A DNA stretch of 11,263 bases from JBEKYD01 sp049509915 (GTDB lineage: Bacteria; Acidobacteriota; Terriglobia; Bryobacterales; Bryobacteraceae): the NCBI GenBank assembly GCA_049509915.1, contig JBEKZL010000249.1, positions 1 to 11,263 of the forward strand. The letters run 5' to 3'. How positions within the stretch are numbered: position 1 is the stretch's first letter; each line of letters opens with the position of its first letter. The translations under genes were made by a program, and so were the position numbers. The notes beneath the pieces were generated by a model. The model worked only from the letters and a program-made list of their open reading frames with translations. It was not told the DNA's origin and ran no database searches. Positions 6,595-11,263 of this stretch are shown here, piece after piece.

Positions 6595-9500
6595 TCATTC
6601 CTTTGGGCGAACCGGTTTGTAATTGCGGTGCAACAAGCTGAATACTCCCGGCACGAAAAACAGCGTCGCCAGCGTGGCGCTGAGGAGGCCGCCAATCACG
6701 GCGCGGCCGAGGGGTGCGTTCTGCTCGCCGCCTTCGCCCAGGCCGAGCGCCATCGGCACCATGCCGATGATCATGGCCAGCGCCGTCATCAACACGGGCC
6801 GCAAACGCGTCTCTCCGGCCTCGAGAGCGGCGGCCAGCGAATCGCCGGCGGCCGCGAGGCGCTCGGTGGCGAACGAGACCACCAGAATGCTATTGGCGGT
6901 GGCCACGCCCATGCACATAATGGCGCCCATCAGGGCGGGCACGCTCAAGGTGGTGTGGGTGAAGAACAGGAACAGCACGATGCCGGCCAGCGCGGCGGGA
7001 AGCGCCGTAATGATGATGAACGGGTCCAGCCATGACTGAAAGTTGACCACGATCAGCAGGTACACCAGCACGATGGAAAACATCAGGCCGCCGAGCAGGC
7101 TGACATAGGAATCGCGCATGGTGGCGAGCTGGCCGCGTACGAATATCCGGGCGCCGGCGGGCAGCCGCTTGCGGTCGGCGTTCACGATGCGCTCCAGGTC
7201 GCGTCCCACGGCTCCCAGATCGCGGTCGCGAACCGAGCCGTAAATATCCACCACGCGCTGCACGTTGTAGTGCGAAATCACGCCCATCTCGTGGTCGCGC
7301 CGGATGGAGGCCACGTCGGCCAGAATCTCTGGCCGTACGGCGCCAGCCCCGGTGACGGGGATGTTTTCGAGGTCGTGGAGCGTTTGCAGACGATACTGCG
7401 GGGTCTGTGTCACCAGGCTGTAGCTAACGCCGTTTTGGGGATTCAGCCAGAAGGAAGGAGTAGTCTGAAAGCTTCCACTGAGCGATACCAGCAGGTTGTT
7501 GGCGATGTCGCGCTGCGTGAACCCGCCTTCGGCGGCCTTGGTACGGTCGACCTGCAGGTGAAATTTGGGTTGGTCGAAGGCCTGCTGGATGCGCAGATCC
7601 GCGGCGCCCGGAACCTGGCGCAACTGGTTCAACAGATTGTCGGCGAACTGGCGGCTGGCCTCGACGTTGGGACCGACGATCTGCACGTCGATGGGGGCCG
7701 GCAGTCCGAAATTTAGAATCTGGCTGACCATATCCGCGGGCAGGAACGAGAAAGTGGCCTCGGGAAACTCCTGGGGCAGACGTTCGGCGAGCACTTCCAC
7801 ATAGATATTGGTGGGACGGTGGTTGGGGCGCAGAGTGATCAGGATGTCCGCATCCTGGCTGCCGATCGGAGCCGAGTTGCTGTAAGTCAGGTTGATGGGG
7901 CTGTAGGGCAATCCGATGTTATCGAGAATGCCGTCCATTTCGCTCGCGGGAATGCTGCGCCGGATGGAACTCTCAACCAGGTCGCACAGGCGCGCGGTTT
8001 CCTCGATGCGCATCCCGGTGGGCCCGCGCATGTGAAGCTTGATCTGTCCGGTATCCACGCCGGGGAAGAAGTCCTGCCCCAGCCACGGAGTCAGGAAGAA
8101 CGTGGCCCCGCAGGCCAGCAGAAACACGGGCAGAAAGACGCCACGGTGCTCCATTGTGGTCGCGAGCGCGGCGGCATAGCCGCGGCGCAGCGCCGTAAAG
8201 CCGCGCTCGAAGGCCCGCTGAAAAGCCGAAAAAGGATTCCAGCGGGATACGCCGCGGCGCCCGCCATGGGCCTCGAGGAGATATTTCGCCAGAGTGGGGA
8301 CCAGCGTGCGCGATAGGACATAGGAAGCCAGCATGGCGAAGACCACCGCTTCCGCCAGCGGCACGAACAGGTAACGCGGCACCCCGTTGAGAAAGAACAT
8401 TGGTAGAAAAACGATGCAGATGCACAGGGTCGACACCAGCGCGGGCACCGAAATCTGGGCCGCGCCCTCGAAGATTGCCTCGTCCAGGGGCATCCCAAGC
8501 TCGATATGGCGTTCGATGTTTTCAATCGTCACGGTGGCGTCGTCCACCAGGATTCCGACGGCCAGCGCCAGCCCACCCAGGGTCATGATGTTGATGGTTT
8601 CGTGCAAGCCCGCCAGCGCCAGGACCGAGGAGAGAATCGAGAGCGGGATGGAAACGGCGATGATCAGCGTGCTGCGCCAGCTTCCCAGAAACAACAGGAT
8701 CATGACCGCCGTCAGGCAGGCCGCGATCGCCGCCTCGCGCACCACGCCGTCGATGGCGGCACGGACGAAAATCGATTGATCGGCGAGCGGGGTGATTTTC
8801 AAATCCTTCGGCAGCGCGGCCGCCACCACCGGCAGAAGCTGGCGAACGCCGCCGACAATATCGAGCGTGGAAGCGTTGCCCGATTTGTAGACAGTGAGCA
8901 GGGCGCCGCGCCGTCCGTCCTGCCGCACGATGTTGTTTTGCGGGGCGAAGCCGTTACGTACGCTGCCGATGTCGCGCAGGTAAATGGTGGTCCCGTTGAC
9001 GGCCTTTACCGGCAGGTCCGCCAGTTCCTCGATGGAGCGCGGGCTGCCGTTCATGTCCACGTTGTATTCGTATTCGCCCAGCTTGGCCGTGCCCGCCGGA
9101 AGAATCAGGTTCTGCTGCGTCACCGCGTTCACCACGTCCTGCGGTGCGAGGCCGTTGGCCTCCAGCAGCGCGGGGTTGACGTCCACCATCACCTGCGGCG
9201 TTTTGCCGCCGAACGGCCAGGGCACCGCCGCGCCCGCTACCGTGGCCAGTTGCGAGCGCATGTAGTTCATTCCCAGGTCCGTCAATTCCTGCTCGGCCAG
9301 GGTCGGGCTCGAAAGCGAAAGTTGCAGGATGGGCACGGTCGAGGCGTTATAGTTCATCACCAGCGGCGGGGTGATGCCGGGAGGCATCTGCCGGAGCACG
9401 GTCTGCGAAATGGCGGTGACCTGGGCGATGGCGGCGTTGACGTTGACCGCTGGCTGGAAGAAGATCTTGATCACCGACATACCGTTGAGGGTTTGCGATT

Positions 9501-9744
9501 CGATGTGCTCGATATCGCTGACCGTGGTGGAGAGGCTGCGCTCGTATTGCGAGATGATGCGCCCCTCGAACTCGACCGGGCTCAGGCCGGTGAAGGTCCA
9601 GTCCGATGCCACCACCGGGATGTCGATGTTGGGGAAAATATCGGTGGGCATGCGTTCGATCGCGGCCGGGCTGGCGATCAGGATCAGGATGGCGAGCACC
9701 AGAAACGTGTACGGCCGCGTCAAAGCGACCCGAACTATCCACAT
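6595..9744 (-). CDS. RND efflux permease, AcrB-like
   Basis: A 1049-residue inner-membrane proton-driven pump of the resistance-nodulation-division superfamily, full length for the HAE-type group. The first membrane helix is at about 10-30, followed by PTDIFPNIDIPVV, the usual block after TM1. The first porter region spans roughly 45-330. TM4 carries the proton-relay pair Asp401-Asp402 in AVGILVDDATVTIEN. A second large periplasmic region runs from about 560 to 870. TM11 keeps LRPVLMT (Arg982, Thr987). In TM10, MGVATANSILVV aligns with AcrB IGLSAKNAILIV, which puts Ala950 where AcrB has the relay lysine 940. The sequence is hydrophobe- rather than metal-efflux-like, so drugs, solvents or plant compounds are plausible substrates (inference). 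AGGAAGG at 9754-9760 is nine bases before the ATG at 9744. It is the first gene of the permease-adaptor-channel operon and diverges from a TetR gene. Confidence 0.96.
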   Translation of the reverse strand: MWIVRVALTRPYTFLVLAILILIASPAAIERMPTDIFPNIDIPVVASDWTFTGLSPVEFEGRIISQYERSLSTTVSDIEHIESQTLNGMSVIKIFFQPAVNVNAAIAQVTAISQTVLRQMPPGITPPLVMNYNASTVPILQLSLSSPTLAEQELTDLGMNYMRSQLATVAGAAVPWPFGGKTPQVMVDVNPALLEANGLAPQDVVNAVTQQNLILPAGTAKLGEYEYNVDMNGSPRSIEELADLPVKAVNGTTIYLRDIGSVRNGFAPQNNIVRQDGRRGALLTVYKSGNASTLDIVGGVRQLLPVVAAALPKDLKITPLADQSIFVRAAIDGVVREAAIAACLTAVMILLFLGSWRSTLIIAVSIPLSILSSVLALAGLHETINIMTLGGLALAVGILVDDATVTIENIERHIELGMPLDEAIFEGAAQISVPALVSTLCICIVFLPMFFLNGVPRYLFVPLAEAVVFAMLASYVLSRTLVPTLAKYLLEAHGGRRGVSRWNPFSAFQRAFERGFTALRRGYAAALATTMEHRGVFLPVFLLACGATFFLTPWLGQDFFPGVDTGQIKLHMRGPTGMRIEETARLCDLVESSIRRSIPASEMDGILDNIGLPYSPINLTYSNSAPIGSQDADILITLRPNHRPTNIYVEVLAERLPQEFPEATFSFLPADMVSQILNFGLPAPIDVQIVGPNVEASRQFADNLLNQLRQVPGAADLRIQQAFDQPKFHLQVDRTKAAEGGFTQRDIANNLLVSLSGSFQTTPSFWLNPQNGVSYSLVTQTPQYRLQTLHDLENIPVTGAGAVRPEILADVASIRRDHEMGVISHYNVQRVVDIYGSVRDRDLGAVGRDLERIVNADRKRLPAGARIFVRGQLATMRDSYVSLLGGLMFSIVLVYLLIVVNFQSWLDPFIIITALPAALAGIVLFLFFTHTTLSVPALMGAIMCMGVATANSILVVSFATERLAAAGDSLAAALEAGETRLRPVLMTALAMIIGMVPMALGLGEGGEQNAPLGRAVIGGLLSATLATLFFVPGVFSLLHRNYKPVRPKE

Positions 9745-9767
9745 CGAGACCGACCTTCCTGTTTATT

Positions 9768-9787
9768 ACGAAACGATACTGTTTCGT
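9768..9787. promoter_or_regulatory. Probable TetR operator, perfect 7+6+7 palindrome
   Basis: ACGAAAC (9768-9774) and GTTTCGT (9781-9787) are exact reverse complements around GATACT. The site lies in the 75-bp spacer between the divergent permease (start 9744) and TetR gene (start 9820), 24 bp from the former and 33 bp from the latter. A related half-pattern, GATACaGTaCGAA, recurs at 9799-9811 and overlaps the TetR ribosome binding site. Position and symmetry fit an autoregulating TetR operator controlling both promoters. I cannot place convincing -35/-10 boxes. Confidence 0.7.
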
Positions 9788-9819
9788 TTCCTTTCATGAT
9801 ACAGTACGAAGGAGCGTTC

Positions 9820-10509
9820 ATGGAACACTCCCTCGAGGAAGAGATTCAGGCCCGGCCGCCCGGGCGCCCCCGCGACGAGGCGGTACGCAACCGCATCCGC
9901 CATGCCGCGCTGGAACTGCTGGAAGAGGTGGGATTCTCGAACGTCACCTGCGACGCCATCGGGCAGCGCGCCGGCGCCAGCAAGGCGACCATCTACCGTT
10001 GGTGGCCGAACAAGGTCGCCGTCGTGATCGACGCCTTCGTCGAGAGCGTCACCCCGCAATTGCCGCTTCGGGAAACCGCCACGCTCGAAGAGTACGTCAC
10101 CGTGCATTTACGCCAGTTCGCCAGGGTCGTGTCGGGGCGCAACGGACGGCTATTGGCGGCCGTGATCGCCGCCGCGCAGAACGACCGGCAGGTGGAGGCG
10201 GCCTTCCTTTCCCATTGGATCAAGCCGCGCCGCGCGCTTTCCCGAAAGGCGCTGCAAAAGTTCAAAAACGAGGGCCTGCTGCCGGAGCGCTTCGATATCG
10301 AGCAGGTGCTCGACGCCATGTACGGCCCGCTCCATTTTCTGCTGATGGTTCGCCATGGCAAGCCCACCCCGGCGTACGCCGAAAGCCTGGCCGCCATGAT
10401 CGTGCATGGCCTGGCGCCACGCGAGGGCCCCCCGGCCGCACCGAGGCTGACGGATGCCGCTCCCGCCCGTGTCGGACCGCGGACAGGGCATCGCGGTGCC
10501 GATAGCTGA
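9820..10509 (+). CDS. TetR-family transcriptional repressor of the efflux operon
   Basis: A 229-residue regulator. Residues 24-72 form the TetR DNA-binding domain: helix 1 (RNRIRHAALELLEEVGF), the helix-turn-helix VTCDAIGQRAGASKATIYRWW (residues 42-62, with the recognition helix about 53-60), then the NK-x-AVVIDAF entry to helix 4. The rest is an all-helical ligand-binding and dimer domain whose FDIEQVLDAMYGPLHFLLM block (about 165-183) resembles the TetR_C_11-type C-terminal domain. The last 30 residues are Pro/Ala/Arg-rich and probably disordered. ATG 9820 is preferred over the in-frame ATG at 9796 because GAAGGAG (9808-9814) sits five bases before it. It diverges from the RND permease with a palindrome between them, so it should repress the pump and perhaps itself until a pump substrate binds (inference from the common local-regulator arrangement). 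Confidence 0.93.
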   Translation: MEHSLEEEIQARPPGRPRDEAVRNRIRHAALELLEEVGFSNVTCDAIGQRAGASKATIYRWWPNKVAVVIDAFVESVTPQLPLRETATLEEYVTVHLRQFARVVSGRNGRLLAAVIAAAQNDRQVEAAFLSHWIKPRRALSRKALQKFKNEGLLPERFDIEQVLDAMYGPLHFLLMVRHGKPTPAYAESLAAMIVHGLAPREGPPAAPRLTDAAPARVGPRTGHRGADS

Positions 10510-10592
10510 GGGGCGCCCTTCGCTAAGTGCTTTATTATCTCGGTGCGGATGTTACCGCCACCTGGCCCGAAGCGTTTGCCACTTCGCTTGCC
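10510..10592. other. Spacer between TetR gene and group II intron
   Basis: No gene is visible. It contains a bulged inverted repeat, GGTGCGG (10542-10548) against CCG-C-CACC (10555-10562), and a 5-bp stem, CGAAG (10568-10572) with CTTCG (10582-10586), close to the intron's apparent 3' junction. Neither is followed by a clear T-run, so I do not call a terminator. On the minus strand this is the 3' exon of the intron. Confidence 0.4.
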
Positions 10593-10600
10593 GTCTGGTA

Positions 10601-10624
10601 GGGACGGCCATCGCTGACCGCCCC
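10601..10624 (-). ncRNA. Group II intron domain VI candidate
   Basis: In RNA from the minus strand, 10624-10615 (GGGGCGGUCA) pairs with 10610-10601 (UGGCCGUCCC) around a GCGA loop. The ten pairs include two G-U wobbles, which would be mismatches on the other strand, so the structure favours the same orientation as the RT gene. The A at 10599, next to the stem base, is the branch-point candidate. Confidence 0.6.
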
Positions 10625-10631
10625 CCGCACA

Positions 10632-10664
10632 GATCCGTACGGGCGCTACTCACGCATACGGCTC
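10632..10664 (-). ncRNA. Group II intron domain V
   Basis: Minus-strand RNA begins GAGCCGUAUGCG and ends CGUACGGAUC, the characteristic domain V arms around a short loop. The length is 33 bases, against the usual 34. The lower helix (GAGCCGUA with UACGGAUC) is intact except that the G of the AGC catalytic triad faces A rather than the usual U. In the upper helix, the U after GCCGUA faces C rather than A. The RT stop codon (10665-10667) directly abuts it. Confidence 0.72.
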
Positions 10665-11263
10665 CTACCTTGGATGTGTGGCGTCGAAGCGGACCTCCGG
10701 GTAAGGGTGCAGCAGCCGGTGCCCCCAGTACCGCCCGATGCGTTCCCGGAATCGGTTCAGGCTCGCCCAGTTGCCCGGCACCGCGTGATATTGGTAGAAC
10801 CCGTTCAGCACCCGCCCGAGCCACTCTCCCACCTTCGGCACCGGCTCATGCATCCGCTGTCGAAGCGTCTGCTTGACTTGCTGCAGTTTCGCCTCCAGCC
10901 GTTTGCGCACCGTCCGCCTCCAGATGACAAAGTTCCCGCGACTGTTGTTCCCGCATTCATGCGTGAACCCCAGAAACGTGAAACTGTCCGGCTCCCCTTC
11001 TCCCCGCGCTTTCCGGTTCGCCCGCGCGAATCTCCCGAACTCGATCAGCCGCGTCTTGTCCGGATGCAGTTCCAGTCCGAACTTAGCCAGCCGCTCCTGA
11101 AACTCTCTCAGAAAACGTTCGGCTTCCGCCCGGTGCTGAAACCCCACCACACGATCGTCGGCGTAGCGCACGGCCATCACTGCGCCGCTAGCTACCTTCT
11201 TCCGCCATGCTTCCAGCCAGAGGTCGAAAACGTAGTGCAGGTACACGTTCGCCAGCAGCGGCG
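10665..11263 (-). CDS. ltrA: Group II intron reverse transcriptase/maturase, C-terminal part
   Basis: This is the last 199 or so codons of a group II intron-encoded protein; the start lies beyond the right edge. The first visible residues, PLLANVYLHYVFD (from about 11261), are the RT block just before the active site. RYADDRVVGF carries the catalytic YADD. AKFGLELHPDKTRLIEFG and SFTFLGFTHECG are the next conserved RT blocks. The thumb/domain X region includes QTLRQRMHEPVPKVGEWL and LNGFYQYHAVPGNWASLNRFR, typical of maturases. After RIGRYWGHRL the protein jumps straight to LHPYPEVRFDATHPR. From memory of the family, a segment of roughly 30 residues with an RRSQ-type motif and a WLP block usually lies between, so an in-frame deletion is suspected. 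Arg after YADD, where Phe, Met or Ile is usual, is also odd. The protein would reverse-transcribe and splice its host intron. Confidence 0.88.
   Translation of the reverse strand, partial: PLLANVYLHYVFDLWLEAWRKKVASGAVMAVRYADDRVVGFQHRAEAERFLREFQERLAKFGLELHPDKTRLIEFGRFARANRKARGEGEPDSFTFLGFTHECGNNSRGNFVIWRRTVRKRLEAKLQQVKQTLRQRMHEPVPKVGEWLGRVLNGFYQYHAVPGNWASLNRFRERIGRYWGHRLLHPYPEVRFDATHPR

Larger units (their letters stand above)
10593..11263 (-). mobile_element. Group II intron, 3' part (runs off the right edge)
   Basis: A reverse transcriptase/maturase with a YADD box is followed directly by a domain V-like hairpin (10632-10664) and a domain VI-like hairpin (10601-10624). This is the standard order at the 3' end of a retromobile group II intron, all on the minus strand. 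The 3' boundary is placed at about 10593 because the minus strand there reads CCCTACCAGAC, matching the usual end in AY with an A (10599) about seven bases from the end as branch-point candidate. The 5' part lies outside the window. It sits in the intergenic space downstream of the TetR gene, so it may not interrupt a coding sequence. Confidence 0.75.

Noticed and set aside
5620..7035. 471-codon plus-strand open frame
   Set aside because: It runs antisense across the adaptor and permease genes, and its composition is that of a GC-driven mirror frame with no domain.
8506..9819. Long plus-strand frame upstream of and continuous with the TetR gene
   Set aside because: It is antisense to the RND permease and its product is His/Gln/Arg-rich low-complexity sequence. 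The TetR fold starts after 9820, where a good ribosome binding site is present.
9796..9819. Upstream in-frame ATG for the TetR gene
   Set aside because: It has no good ribosome binding site, whereas ATG 9820 has GAAGGAG at five bases.

Overview
The window is high-GC bacterial chromosomal DNA. It looks like a soil Acidobacteriota, probably of the Bryobacterales/Solibacter type. That placement is an inference from protein style (a 63-residue ribbon-helix-helix-like protein ending in LKGLGYID, and an RND/TetR arrangement common in that group) and from hairpin-rich intergenic DNA. No rRNA, tRNA or marker gene confirms it.

Left part (1-2343), all on the minus strand: an aldo/keto reductase with an intact catalytic tetrad (1369-2343), a 63-residue ribbon-helix-helix-like protein (1074-1265) and a three-helix membrane protein with an extracytoplasmic domain (137-838). 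The 235-bp gap between the last two holds four inverted repeats. Bases 1-136 contain no gene that I can see.

Middle (2575-3864), plus strand: a two-gene unit of unknown function. The first gene encodes a 297-residue protein with three membrane helices and a C-terminal soluble domain. The second encodes a 121-residue secreted protein whose mature part has ten cysteines. Upstream of the first gene is a five-codon mini-ORF with a good ribosome binding site, in frame with the gene but closed by two stops.

Right-centre (3893-10509): a complete tripartite RND efflux system on the minus strand, in the order permease (6595-9744), periplasmic adaptor (5365-6564), outer-membrane factor (3893-5368). 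Adaptor and outer-membrane genes overlap by four bases (ATGA), so the three almost certainly form one operon. A divergent TetR-family repressor (9820-10509) shares a 75-bp intergenic region with the permease. That region carries a perfect 7+6+7 palindrome, the likely operator. The expected circuit is that TetR represses the pump, and perhaps itself, until a toxic ligand releases it. The permease keeps the TM4 Asp-Asp pair but appears to lack the TM10 lysine of AcrB.

Right end (10593-11263), minus strand: the 3' part of a group II intron, comprising the C-terminal third or so of its reverse transcriptase/maturase (YADD box), domain V and domain VI. The RT C-terminus looks internally shortened and domain V departs from the usual consensus at two paired positions, so this copy may be decaying.

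I see no clear new defence or mobile system. The least explained items are the cysteine-rich secreted protein with its membrane-protein partner, the hairpin cluster and the altered group II intron.
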